Shown here piece by piece: positions 32,252 through 41,989 of a DNA stretch of 64,000 bases. This DNA comes from Papaver somniferum (Eukaryota > Streptophyta > Magnoliopsida > Ranunculales > Papaveraceae). A program made the position numbers and the translations under genes. The stretch spans positions 158,312,406-158,376,405 of the forward strand of contig NC_039363.1 of assembly GCF_003573695.1 (NCBI RefSeq), written 5' to 3'. The notes below the pieces were generated by a model. The model was not told the DNA's origin. It did not search any database and saw nothing but the letters and a program-made list of their open reading frames with translations. Each line of letters starts with the position of its first letter. Position 1 is the stretch's first letter.

Positions 32252-33321
32252 CTGTAACCCTTGTGTTGAAGACTATATCCTAAAAATATACATTGCTTAC
32301 TTCTAGGCTCAAGCTTGTTAGATGTATAAGGTTTGAGCCATGGATAACAGGCACACCCAAAAACCTTTAGAAAATCATAATCTGGCAGTTTTTGAAAAAG
32401 ATATTGATATGGAGTAGAAAAATTGATTGACCTAGTAGGAAGCATGTTAATAAGATAATTTGCAGTATGCAGAGCTTCAACCCAATAAGTATGAGGCAAG
32501 CCTGATTGAGATAAAAGGGTTCTAGTAATGCCTAAGAGATGCTTGTGCTTGACCTTAGCAACACCATTTTGCTATGGTGTATGTGAGCAAGAAAGATGAT
32601 GTGTAATTCCTTTTGTTGCAAAAAACTGTTCTAGGAAAAGATTTAAAAATTCACCTCCATTATCAGTTCTAATGGTAATGACAAACTGAGAAAGTAGCTT
32701 TTCAATTCTAGTGACAAATGAAGTGAATATATGTTTAAAATCAGCTTTGGAATGTAAAGGAAGAACCCAACAATATTTGGAATAGTCATCAATAATGTTT
32801 GCATAATATAAACTACCAGATATAGATTCAACATAACAAGGACCCCAAAGATCCATATACAGCAATTCTAAAGGTTTTGTAGATTTATTACAAGAAAGTT
32901 GAAAAGGAAATTTATGAATTCTACATAGTTTGCAATCAACACAAGTAAAAGGCTTATTGGACATATTTGAGAATTTCATCAATCTACAGAGCTTTTGTAA
33001 AGTATGGAAGGATGGGTGACCAAATCTTCTGTGAAGCAGAACATTGTCGGTTATTATAGAGGTGAGTGCTTGAGGTGTGGAAGTGAATTTGATTGGATAA
33101 AGACCATCCCTATGTGGACCTTGGAAGAGAGTCTTCCCAGAGTTCAGAGCCTTCACATTAAAACCATGAGAATCAAGATTCAATGAAAAATTGTTATCTG
33201 TAGTAAACTTAAGAATGGATAAGAGATTGTGACAGGCTTGAGGGACAACAAGAATATCACTGAGTGTAAAGGAATGATCATTAACAAGTTTAGTAGAGTT
33301 CCTTGTGTGAGAGATAGGCAT
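32032..33321 (-). pseudogene. Integrase of the Ale-like Copia
   Basis: Integrase inserts the DNA copy into the genome. The frame 33321-32572 shows the GAG-pre-integrase and HHCC zinc part (LLHRRFGHPSFHTLQ, CVDCKLCRIHKFPF), then the catalytic core (LLYMDLWGPCYVESISGS, DDYSKYCWVL, IRTDNGGEFLNLFLEQF). A single stop (32572) replaces a Gln codon in the TPQQNG motif; the same frame then continues 32499-32032 with the C-terminal part (LPHTYWVEALHTANYLIN, FLKVFGCACYPWLKPY, FLGYSLQHKGYRC). Confidence 0.9.
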
Positions 33322-33375
33322 ACCTGCTCCATTTGATGTCTGTATAACTTCAGAACCATCATATGAAGTAGATTC

Positions 33376-33780
33376 TTAAAGATATTGAGGCTGAGAAGTA
33401 ATGTGACAATTTGCTCCACTATATGCAAGCCATTCTTCATCATCAAAAATATCAGAAGCAACTAACATGGCACTGAGATTGGTTGGAGGAGATCTTCCTT
33501 GATAAGAGAAATTGAGCCTGTGAGGACAAGTTAGAGCCAAATGTGTTGAAGAGTCACATAATTGACAGGGTGGTGGTTTGTCATGAAAAGAATATCCTCT
33601 ACCATTTGGATATATGTGCAAAAATATCGGGATTTGGATAACGACCACCAGTGTAACCTCTTTCTCTATAATTACCTCTATAATGAGATAAAGATCCTCT
33701 ATAGTTGGTTCTGTTATTATGAGCAACAAAGGCCTTGGAAGACAAGTCATTTTTCTGAGTAAGTGCTCTTTCACTAACAA
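33376..33780 (-). pseudogene. Nucleocapsid knuckle and protease of the Ale-like Copia
   Basis: Residues 72-85 form CQLCDSSTHLALTC, a complete CX2CX4HX4C zinc knuckle (33526-33567). Residues 117-127 read WLAYSGANCHI, the aspartic protease site, but the catalytic Asp is Tyr (33421-33423), so the protease is dead. A stop at 33376 separates it from integrase in the same frame. Confidence 0.88.
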
Positions 33781-33787
33781 CTACCTC

Positions 33788-34419
33788 TTAACTTAGTAAG
33801 TTGTTATGTAACTCAATACAGGTTATGTGAGGATTACGATGTCTCATGGAAGTAGCAAATGGAATATAATCAGAGTTTAAAGCCTTCAACGTGATAACAA
33901 CTAATTTCTTATCAGATACAATTTCTCTAGCAGCAGCTAACTGATCTGATAGAAGTCTAATCTCATTAATCAAAGCAGGAATTGATTTAGCACCTTGAGT
34001 GATTGAAAGAAGCTTTGTACACAATTGAATAGAGTGAGTTGATGAGGCTCGTGAAAGCGTTCTTCAATGCTTTTCCAGATTTCATGTGAAGTGGTTGCTC
34101 GAGAGAAATAGGCGATAACTGAATCCGAAATCGTCGAGTTGATCCACATAATAATGGTAGAATCCTCAACAATCCAATCTGTATATAATGGATTTTCAAT
34201 TCCATTGAGTTGATTCCGTGGATTTGTATACTGTGGTGGGCAAGGATGAGAGCCATCAAAAAATCTCATCAGCTTGAATTTGTGAATTACAGGACTCATG
34301 AGATGTTTCCAAGTGATGTAATTATCTTCTTTAAGTTTCAAATGAACAAAGTTGTTCAGTTGATTAAGAGAAAAGAATTTGAAATTGGATTTTCCATTGA
34401 TGAAGGAAAATTGAATCAA
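33788..34419 (-). pseudogene. gag of the Ale-like Copia
   Basis: The frame from 34419 has the usual plant Copia gag start: FVHLKLKEDNYITWKHLMSP, FDGSHPCPPQY, DWIVEDSTIIMWINSTISDS and TSHEIWKSIEERF. A frameshift near 34000 moves to the frame 34024-33788 (IPALINEIRLLSDQLAAA, LKALNSDYIPFATSMRHR). Confidence 0.88.
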
Positions 34420-34691
34420 TCACAGATCTGAGATTGAAAGTAAAGTAAGTAGAAGAGAAGCGTAAAAGGAAGACCGCAGAATCAGAAAGCAGTGAGGATA
34501 ATCAAAAGAGAAGTATCAAAACGAAAATCCTGATAGAAAAACGAGTAAAGCAGATCTGAAAAATAGAATTTCTGAAACTACTAAGCATAAATCTGGATCA
34601 ATAACTTCAGATTACTTAAGAGATGAAATGAAAAGAAGATAGAAAACTGAAAGAAGGATCGAGAATTAGGGTTAAAACTAACCCTACCCTA

Positions 34692-34701
34692 TCTGATACC
34701 A
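34692..34701 (-). other. Primer binding site of the Ale-like Copia
   Basis: On the - strand, TGGTATCAGA follows the LTR end directly: an initiator-Met primer core. Confidence 0.88.
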
Positions 34702-34970
34702 TGCCAACATACCATTAATGGCAGACATCATTCAATTCATTTCATTACAGAAACCAGGATTTTCATTACACAGTTAATGAGTTGTATGATTGGTTTTAAT
34801 ACATCTCTAATGACCGGCATAATTCTATCTAACAAGACTACACACGTACAGAGAGTATGTGTGAATACAGGTCACACAATAGTTACGTGAAAGTGAAGAG
34901 GGAAAACTAATTTAAAAGTTATCCTACACTGCAACTTGAGTTATCCTTCACCGCAGCATTACTTGAGACA
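34702..34970 (-). repeat. 5' LTR of the Ale-like Copia
   Basis: It is 269 bp and the sister of 30113-30381. The three bases ATG (34971-34973) stand between it and the target copy CATAC. Confidence 0.9.
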
Positions 34971-34978
34971 ATGCATAC

Positions 34979-35426
34979 AATGGTTAAGATTTTTATAGAA
35001 TCAAGGTCCGATATCGACTACAGGGTCGTCTTTAAAAGGATTAACTTTGCGCCTGTACCTGTAAGCTTATTGAATAGTTTAATTTCCTCGGCAGTACGTA
35101 CTGCAAATTCAGAGAAAGGTGTACCGATTGTGTTCCTGTCATGGGATAGAAGCACTGCCAACATTGTGGCTAAGCCAACAATTGCGGTTAACTCGACATG
35201 CCGTATGGAAGCACCAGTTAGATATACTGTTCTTGATCAAAAGAAACTTGACAAGTACTATGAGAGAGGAAAAAGAATCTCAGAAACAACAAAAATTGCA
35301 TTAGACATGGTACGTGGATTTCGCATTATTATTCTAGTAGAGGAGCTTTGTGTTAGTCCTTGTTTGTTACCGGAAGTGAATACACAAAATTGGTTTGTGT
35401 TAGTCCTTGTTTGTTACCAGAATTGA
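34979..35426 (+). pseudogene. Captured pyruvate kinase segment, end of the GH31-pyruvate kinase fusion
   Basis: Pyruvate kinase makes pyruvate and ATP from phosphoenolpyruvate in glycolysis. The match begins before the Copia insertion (GTELVLYDETALRTYPELC, compare GTDCVMLSGESAAGAYPEL) and goes on after it: MVKIFIESRSDIDYRVVFKR, APVPVSLLNSLISSAVRTAN (family: MSPLESLASSAVRTAN), then IVFLSWDRSTANIVAKP (family: IVVLTRGGSTA.LVAKYRP), then a weaker EAPVRYTVLD. This is the end of the barrel and the C-terminal regulatory domain of a cytosolic plant enzyme. The LSGES phosphate-site region and the AKYRP motif are altered, so it is not an active enzyme. Joining 29697-30112 to 34979-35426 with one target copy gives one open frame of about 287 residues. 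Confidence 0.87.
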
Positions 35427-35440
35427 ATACACAAAATTGG
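35353..35440 (+). repeat. 47-bp direct duplication at the foldback edge
   Basis: TTAGTCCTTGTTTGTTACC begins at 35353 and again at about 35400, each copy followed by GAA(G/T)TGAATACACAAAATTGG. The second copy runs into the left arm of the foldback element. Confidence 0.8.
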
Positions 35441-36230
35441 TTAAAAAGACCAAAATCAACAATGCCTGAGTGAAAAAGACATCTAGGTTTTGATACTGTT
35501 TAAATGGACAAAAATGTTAAAATATCCAGGATGTAAACAGTTTCATCCTACCCATTTCCAAATACTTTTTCTTATTTTTAATTTACATCAAGATGCATCC
35601 AGTTTCATCCTCGCTATTTTTTAAATTTAAGCTAGGATTAATCAAGTTTCATCCTTGCTATTTTTTATGTCCATTTCACCCGTAATAATATTTACTCGTC
35701 CATTATAACCATGTTTTAAAAATATTTGGACAAACGACCCATTTTACGAAGTGAATACCTACTGCACTCGACAACAGCTGAGACTAGGAGTTGTACGTGA
35801 ACCACTTTCAAGTGAGAGAAAAGGCAGTAGAGACGAAGTGGAAATTAGGTTTGAGGTGTCAATTACATTGGTACTGGGAAATATTAACACTGACCTCATG
35901 AAAGTTAAAACGGAAAATGGGTCATTTGTCCAAATATTTTTAAATCATGGTTCAAATGGACGAGTAAAAATTAGTATGGGTGAAATGGACAAAAAAAATT
36001 AGCAAGGATGAAACTGGATTCATCCTTGCTTAAACTTAAAAAATAACTAGGATGAAACTGGATGCATCCTGTGTAAATTAAAAAATAAGAAAAAGTATTT
36101 GAAAATTGGTAGGATGAAACTGTTTACATCCTGGCTATTTTTACATTTTTTTCCATTTAAACAGTATCAAAATCTAAGTATCCTTTTCACCCAGGAATTA
36201 TTGGTTTTGGTCTTTTTAACCAATTTTGTG
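35430..36230. mobile_element. Foldback/MULE-like element with 317-bp inverted arms
   Basis: The left arm (35430-35747) and right arm (35914-36230) are inverted copies. Outer ends are CACAAAATTGGTTAAAAAGA and its complement, with CAGTTTCATCCTACC-type words and GGACAAACGACCCATTTTAC at the inner ends, all mirrored. The 166-bp centre has no gene. Long inverted arms fit a Mutator-like or foldback MITE. A clear 9-bp target copy was not found. It interrupts the pyruvate kinase-derived sequence of element D. Confidence 0.8.
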
Positions 36231-37008
36231 AAGTTAAAATGGAACTTCAAAATTATGAGACAATATATGAATTAACAAGTTCTTATACGAAAGGTGCAGT
36301 CACGTTAAGGAAATTGAAATATGGAGAAACTCTGGAAGATTACCAAGTTAGCAATAATGGTAACATTACATATGTTTTTGACCGCGGCAAATCAATATGC
36401 ACGACATACGATGATAAGCTGGATAGCTTTCTCGATACATATATGTTTTGGGTCAACTAAATATTAGGAGGAGAAAGGGATTTAGTAGTCAATATTAACG
36501 TGGTTAAATCGAATACCGCATTCTTTTCGCCTCTTGCTCCTGCATCATTGTTTATTGGGAGATTTCTAATTATTACTAGACGTTATGGTGAAGACTTGGT
36601 GGATGCTATTTCAAAAGAGGGCTATTCTTGGACCAGGGAAGAACCGAGTCAATGGAATTTGCTTTCAAAAGTGCAACTCAGAAGTTGAAAGATACATATG
36701 TTGTACTCGTGGAAGTCGTTGCTGGCATGGTTTTCATTACCAACACTACTGACATGACTTTTGTCTTTGACCGTGGGAAATTTAAGCACATCTATTATCA
36801 TGCTTTGAGACACATTTATTGGATATTTCGGTTTGTGATCTCTAGAGCTATAATTTTTGTGTTTGATCGTGGTAAGCCGGTAACCATGATATCTACATTA
36901 ATCATGGAGGGAAAGAACTCGTATTCTTTGATGACAGCTCGAAGACTAGAGCAATATATGGAAAGAATGATTTTTTCTTATTGGCTAACTCGAGGACGAG
37001 TTTCTTTC
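36231..37008 (+). pseudogene. Element D 3' coding remnant with VFDRGK repeats
   Basis: The open pieces are 36239-36460, 36500-36688 and 36628-37023. The phrase VFDRGK occurs three times (about 36373, 36756 and 36857). A stretch MEFAFKSATQKL (about 36651) resembles the pyruvate kinase C-terminal helix (ILEAALKSATQRGL), which would extend the capture, but this is weak. The rest is unrecognised. The last frame ends next to the purine tract and LTR. Confidence 0.45.
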
Positions 37009-37020
37009 AAGAAGGGGGAC
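37009..37020 (+). other. Polypurine tract of element D
   Basis: AAGAAGGGGGAC lies directly before the 3' LTR start TGATGTAGG. Confidence 0.88.
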
Positions 37021-37403
37021 TGATGTAGGACATCTACCTATTTTCATTGTGTCAACTATTATAGTTGATCCCTTCGTTCGTATCAACAATGATTGTTGAT
37101 CCCTAGCGTCTGTTTTAGATTACTTGATTTGAAAGACCTTTTACTTTCTTAGTTTAGGTAGAATTCTTTTTTATTTTCTTTTAGTCGGTTCTACTAAGCC
37201 TATATATAAATGCTAGGTCTCTTCGTTTAGAACATACAATCTTTTATCAATCAATTATCAATAATATTATTATCATTATCAAACCCTAAAGTCTTGATCC
37301 TAGAATCATATATTATTAAGTTTCTGACGGAACTTAAACTCTCTTCTCGTCTCCAGCAACTAGTTTGCTTTAACCTCTATCAATCCTGATCTCTGCTACA
37401 TTA
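37021..37403 (+). repeat. 3' LTR of element D
   Basis: It is 383 bp and the sister of 27753-28124, with an extra 11-12 bases near 37250. The target copy TTAAA follows. Confidence 0.9.
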
Positions 37404-37693
37404 TTAAAGCATTGACTAAGGGGGAGAAACATATCATATTGTTGTGTAGTAATACTTACTACAAAAGGGGAATACCAAAGATGTTTGTATTGAATATTTA
37501 CCTAGCTTGCTTTGAGAGGGAGTAAAAGCTTTTGTTATTCAAATGTCAATAGTGGCATTTATTGATTGAATATATGCAGGTTATTGTGTTGTTGAAACTT
37601 GGAATCAAGCGTATGAAGAATGAGTTATTTTGTAATTCGTTTAGCTTAATATGTAATAAGAGATTTGTCACTAAAATTGACAAAAGGGGGGAT
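37404..37693 (+). other. Stub of family-B 3' region, right of element D, with polypurine tract
   Basis: TTAAAGCATTGACTAAGGGG continues the family-B 3' sequence (compare 24514-24777). It ends in TCACTAAAATTGACAAAAGG and GGGGAT, the polypurine tract at 37682-37693. Confidence 0.8.
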
Positions 37694-40444
37694 TGTTAGA
37701 GCATAGCTTGGTTGAACTCCCCAAGCGTTGGTATGTCAAGTTTGGTTGTCCTATTTTAGTGTGTCAAAACTCATCTAAAGTCGCTTGATTATTTACAAGA
37801 GTAAACTTCGTTTAGGTTCGACTAGAAATTCTAGGAATGTTGAGACATACAAGTATTACTCCGAAGACCTGAAGAATGTGAAGAAGTAACGAACTACAAC
37901 GTCGATATCATCCTTCCACTTGAGGCTAGTAATACTGACTTGAACTTGTTTCATTCCTAACGTATCTTTGAAGTCGTGCATATTGAAAACGTAACTGCGA
38001 AGCTTTATATACTGTATATTATACTCTAGTAATGTGACATAATCATAATAGTATGATCATAATATTAAGGAATTAGACTACGTAGTATAACGCTTAACTT
38101 GTGAACTTTGTAGGTATGACATCGATATATTCTTGTATATAGTGTGATGATTATGTGTATGGTTTATGGTGAAGATTTCATCCTAGGAAACAATTTTTTA
38201 CATTTGTTTAAAGGAAGTACATTCATGAACTTGTTTAGTGAATCGAAAGGGAAATCAATAGGCTTATTGGTCCAGCTATTCACTGCATATCTTTGGATGA
38301 CCAATATGTGTGAGTTAATAGAACCGTCCTTAACTCAGGTTATGTATCTTGGTATAACCGATCACAATGCCTAGACTTATGATTTGGTATGATCGGTCCT
38401 GGTAATTGGTGTAACCGGCCCTAAGTAATCACCATGAGATGGTATGATCGATCCTTGTAATTAGTGTGACCGATCATAAGTGTTGTGTGACCGATCCTTG
38501 TAATTGGTGTAACGGGTCCTGGTAACTGGTGTGATCGATCACAAGTAGATACCATGTGTAGATGAAATTGATTCTTGTAATTTGTGTAACCAAACCTAGT
38601 GGCTGGTGTGACCGATCACAGTAGGTACCAGATTTAGGAATAACCGATCTTAGTGATTGGTATAACCGATCCGAACCCATGTATGTGACTTGGTAAGACC
38701 GATCAAAATTAACCATTGTGATTTGGTATGACCAATCACATAGTAGTCTTGAAATACTGGCAAACCAATTCTAAACTTGTTTGGAAGTGTGGTATAACCG
38801 ATTCCAAGAAAGCAAATCCATGTAAATAGAAATAAGGATTTTCATTGAAAAAATGTCAACATACTTTGAACACGAGCAGTAACTCTTATCATTTATTGTT
38901 CAAAGATATTCCTTGGTACTCAAGGTGATCATTTGCCGAAATAAATTAAGAATTTTTTAATTAAGGTTTTTGATTTTATATCCTTTATTACCAACAATTA
39001 ATGCATATCTCCGGAAAATAAAAATTAGTAATGTGGATTTACTAATTGGAGATTTTCTGTTGAGAGATTTCGGAAATATAAGACAGGCAATTATTGGAAT
39101 TAGGAAAACCGAATTTTGCCATTCATTGATCTTGAGAATATTTTCAGTTTTGGAAATTCCTTGGTGTCCAAACATCCTTGGTCTATAAATACCTAAGTTT
39201 ACATTTCTAGCAAACTTTCCTAATAGTCGTGTAAACTTCATTTCTTGTTGTTTCTGGTGGAGCCGTCTATTCGGAGTGGAAAGTATCCTAATTAGGTGAA
39301 ATCTCTTACGATCGCTCGTTTAAAGACTTATGTGGGATCAAGAAGCTCTACGAGTACAGTTGGTGGGAAACTAAACAATTGCAGTGTTATTAGTTTTTGA
39401 TTTGATTTGATTGACTAACGGTTGTTTAAACTTTGATTGCACCTAGTTTGTTTATTCTTCAGAATCTTCTCTTCTGATATAAGATTCACTCAGACTAGAT
39501 CAAAGTATCAACGAGATCTTTAGAAATGATGTTAGATCTAAAGACATCTTATGATAATCCATTGTTAACAGACTCTGTTCTGTGTGTGATTGATCACAAG
39601 AGATTCAAGTGGTGTTGTGCAGGTTTTGAAGATAAAATAAGATTTGAAGACGATGAAAAATTATTATTAGTTTTCATATCTTGTGGATTTAGTGCACAAA
39701 CCTTGATCGGATTGGATCCAACTAGAATCAGTTTATCTTTGATAAATCTGATTGATTAGTTGCGTGAGATCGGCATTCTCTATATTTCTCTTTGAGATCT
39801 ATACTGATTGAGCGTGAATTTAAACTTGACTATCTCTGTAGTTATTGGATAGATTGATCTAACCAGACAAAGGAGATTATTAAATTAAACATAAGAACCT
39901 TTGTCAACGATTCATCTATATCTTGTAGCAAGACTAATTATAGTGGTTACCAAGCATATTCTTCCTTTGTTGTTTTGAATACGATCCAAAAGACTTGATA
40001 TTCATGTGCGTGACTCTAGAAGTCGAAGGCGCAGGGATACTTAGAGAACTAAGTAGCTAGGGGTAGTATGCTTGGTCTCAACTATACGAAGTTGGTATTA
40101 GATTTTGTATAGCGTCTTAATTCTAAGAGTATTCAAAATTGGACTAAGACTCGGGGTTTTTCTGCATTTACGGTTTCCTCGTTAACAAAATCTCGTGTTG
40201 TGTTATTTACTTTACTTCTGCATTATAAATTTTTAATATTATAATAAAGTAAATACATTTGTGCATTAATCCTAATCACTTGATATTGATCCTATAGTAA
40301 ATCGATTTTGGACCGTAACTATTATCAAATGAATATCAAGTTGTCGTATTTTCTCGACTTTGTCCATACACAATCAGACTTGGTATCGGACTTATAGGTT
40401 AAAACAAAAAAATAGTGGTGTATTTGGGTACCCTCGTCTTTTCA
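37694..40444 (+). repeat. Right LTR of the family-B complex
   Basis: It is 2751 bp, starting TGTTAGAGCATAGCTTGG and ending TACCCTCGTCTTTTCA. The ACCGATC-type repeat block is at about 38330-38720, a TATA-like TCTATAAATACC at about 39181, and the conserved box at 40150-40191. The LINE sequence follows directly. Confidence 0.88.
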
Positions 40445-41147
40445 GAGCATCATTTTAGAGGTGAAAGCGGGGTCTGTGAAAGAAACCACAAGGTTTAGCG
40501 TGGTGGATGCACTATCTTCCTATAATGCAAATCATCATAAGACGATGGGTCCATTGTCTGAAAGGTGTAGCTGTGACATACCACCAATAACTAGAATTGA
40601 TAATTAGTCCCAACTTAATCAAAAGCCCTAGGATACATTGATTCCAAGAATATCCCATTAATTTCCTTTTATCATCAACAAACACAGTAAAAGATGCGAA
40701 TATAATTGTATCAAGGAAACAACCTAACCTGTAAAAGCATTAATCAAAGGGTTATGCATGAAAATTTTGGCGCAGACAGAGTTGTTTCCAAAACACCTGA
40801 AGTAGTTCTGGATAGCGTGCCAATTTTTTTAGAATCTGATAATCTATTTTCTGTGGTTGAACACAATATTGTCATTAAGCTTGGCGACATCCAGAGCAAA
40901 AACATAGACTCAAACGAAGTGATTTTCTCATCTTCAAAGTTGGTCTTTGAGCTATGCAGCAGGTTGGGTGGTTTCACAACCAAGGATGAACATCAGGAAA
41001 ATGAGATTATTGCATAAATCTTATTCAAGTACAAAGATAGATATAAAGCAATTGAGTCCGACAAAAAGGTGATGGATAGTTGTGACTCAAACAACTCATC
41101 TGAATATAATGAGGTGGAAGAAGTCAATTCTAGGGAGAAGGTGGTAG
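40445..41147 (+). pseudogene. Probable LINE ORF1/intergenic remnant
   Basis: It directly precedes the endonuclease start. The open frame 40706-41017 (103 residues; MYQGNNLTCKSINQRVM) has no RRM or zinc knuckle that I can see. Near 41080-41147 an acidic stretch (CDSNNSSEYNEVEEVNSRE) is readable. It could be the tail of ORF1. Confidence 0.4.
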
Positions 41148-41954
41148 ATGATGGAGAATAAGTTTTTAAACTGGAACATTAGAGGGCTTAACGCTTACGG
41201 AAAGCAGATAGTTGTGAAAGACTTAATTGCTGCTCATAAATGTCTAGTATGTTCTTTACAGGAAACTAAAATGAGTAACTTTTCTTCTTGGTTTATTCGA
41301 CAGCTTTGGTTTGATGCAGATTTTGGTTTCGAGTTCATACCTTCACAGGGTGTAGATGGAAACAGTGGTGGTTTACTTACAATTTGGGATAATGCGGCTT
41401 TGGAGTTTCTAGATAAGAGAATTGGTTATAATTCCATTTCCATTTTATTTAGATTCCGGAGCAATGGTTTGAAATTTATCATGACAAACGCATATTCTCC
41501 ATGTGATTATAACTTGAGAGGAGACTTTTGGAATGACTTAGCTGAGATGAGGAATTGGAGCACGAAATCTTGGTGTCTAATGGGTGATTTAAACGTAGTT
41601 CGAAGTGATGCTGAGAGAAACAAATCTGAAGGAGATTTACGGAATATGGCTTTCTTAAAAAATTTCATTGCTGGATAGGAACTAGTGGACTTACCTTTGA
41701 ATGGAGGTTCTTATACTTGGAGCAACAAACATGATGATCCACAACTTTGCAGATTGGATAGAACACTGGTTTATTCTTCTTTTGATATTAAGTTCTGCAA
41801 TGCAACTCAAACAGCGCTACTTAGAACCATTTCTAACCACAACCCTTATTTTTTGGAGTTAACTTCTTGTATTCAGAATACTTCTATCTTCATGATTGAG
41901 AATCACTGGCTCAATGGTGGAGGAGTCTGCTGCATTATCTATTATCCAGAATGA
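41148..41954 (+). pseudogene. LINE apurinic-type endonuclease
   Basis: The endonuclease nicks target DNA for target-primed reverse transcription. From the ATG at 41151 the frame carries FLNWNIRGLNAYGKQ, CSLQETKMS (metal-binding Glu), SGGLLTIWD, NAYSPCD and WCLMGDLNVVRSDAERNK. A stop at 41676-41678 interrupts it. The same frame continues at 41685 with LNGGSYTWSNKHDD, LCRLDRTLV and ISNHNPYFLEL; the last motif is SNH where an active enzyme has SDH. The enzyme is inactive. Confidence 0.88.
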
Positions 41955-41989
41955 AGAAAGATCTAACCTGTTGGCAAGCTCAATAATGT

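Larger units (their letters stand above)
30113..34970 (-). mobile_element. Antisense Ty1/Copia element, Ale/Retrofit-like, nearly complete
   Basis: The LTRs of 269 bp (30113-30381 and 34702-34970) differ at 9 sites by hand count (3.3 percent). On the - strand they start TGTCTCAAG and end ATGTTGGCA, followed by the primer site TGGTATCAGA. gag, protease, integrase, RT and RNase H follow in Copia order. The target copy CATAC is at 30108-30112 and 34974-34978, with three extra bases (ATG) between the LTR and the right copy. Four internal stops, two or more frameshifts and a lost protease aspartate inactivate it. The RT wording (GCKWVFKIK, GIDFDETFS, KPTTIR) suggests the Ale/Retrofit lineage. Confidence 0.92.
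27753..37403 (+). mobile_element. Element D: LTR retrotransposon carrying host gene pieces
   Basis: The LTRs are 27753-28124 (372 bp) and 37021-37403 (383 bp). They start TGATGTAGGACATC and end GCTACATTA, with about 17 substitutions and one 11-12 bp indel between them. The target copies are CTAAA (27748-27752) and TTAAA (37404-37408), and the flanks rejoin into family-B 3' sequence. A primer site (GTTGGTATCAGATA) follows the 5' LTR and a purine tract (AAGAAGGGGGAC) precedes the 3' LTR. No gag-pol motif is present. Instead there are ORFs of unknown type and an alpha-xylosidase segment fused to a pyruvate kinase segment. A later antisense Copia (30113-34970) and a foldback (35430-36230) lie inside. 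Without them D is about 4.0 kb. Confidence 0.87.
16279..40444 (+). mobile_element. Family-B SIRE-like Copia complex with three LTRs in tandem
   Basis: The order is: LTR tail (16279-16395), internal region (16396-24777), complete LTR (24778-27628), short stub of internal 3' end (27629-27752 plus 37404-37693), complete LTR (37694-40444). All three LTR pieces belong to one family (start TGTTAGAGCATAG, end GGTACCCTCGTCTTTTCA). The stub begins straight after the middle LTR without a primer site, so two elements appear to share that LTR, one of them nearly emptied. Nested in it are a solo LTR, element D and, to the left, the Tat-type element. The antisense element at 47941-64000 is an RT-bearing relative. 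Confidence 0.82.

Noticed and set aside
41148..41954. Host endonuclease/exonuclease/phosphatase gene
   Set aside because: It is followed by LINE RT in the expected order and has LINE-type motifs and stops.
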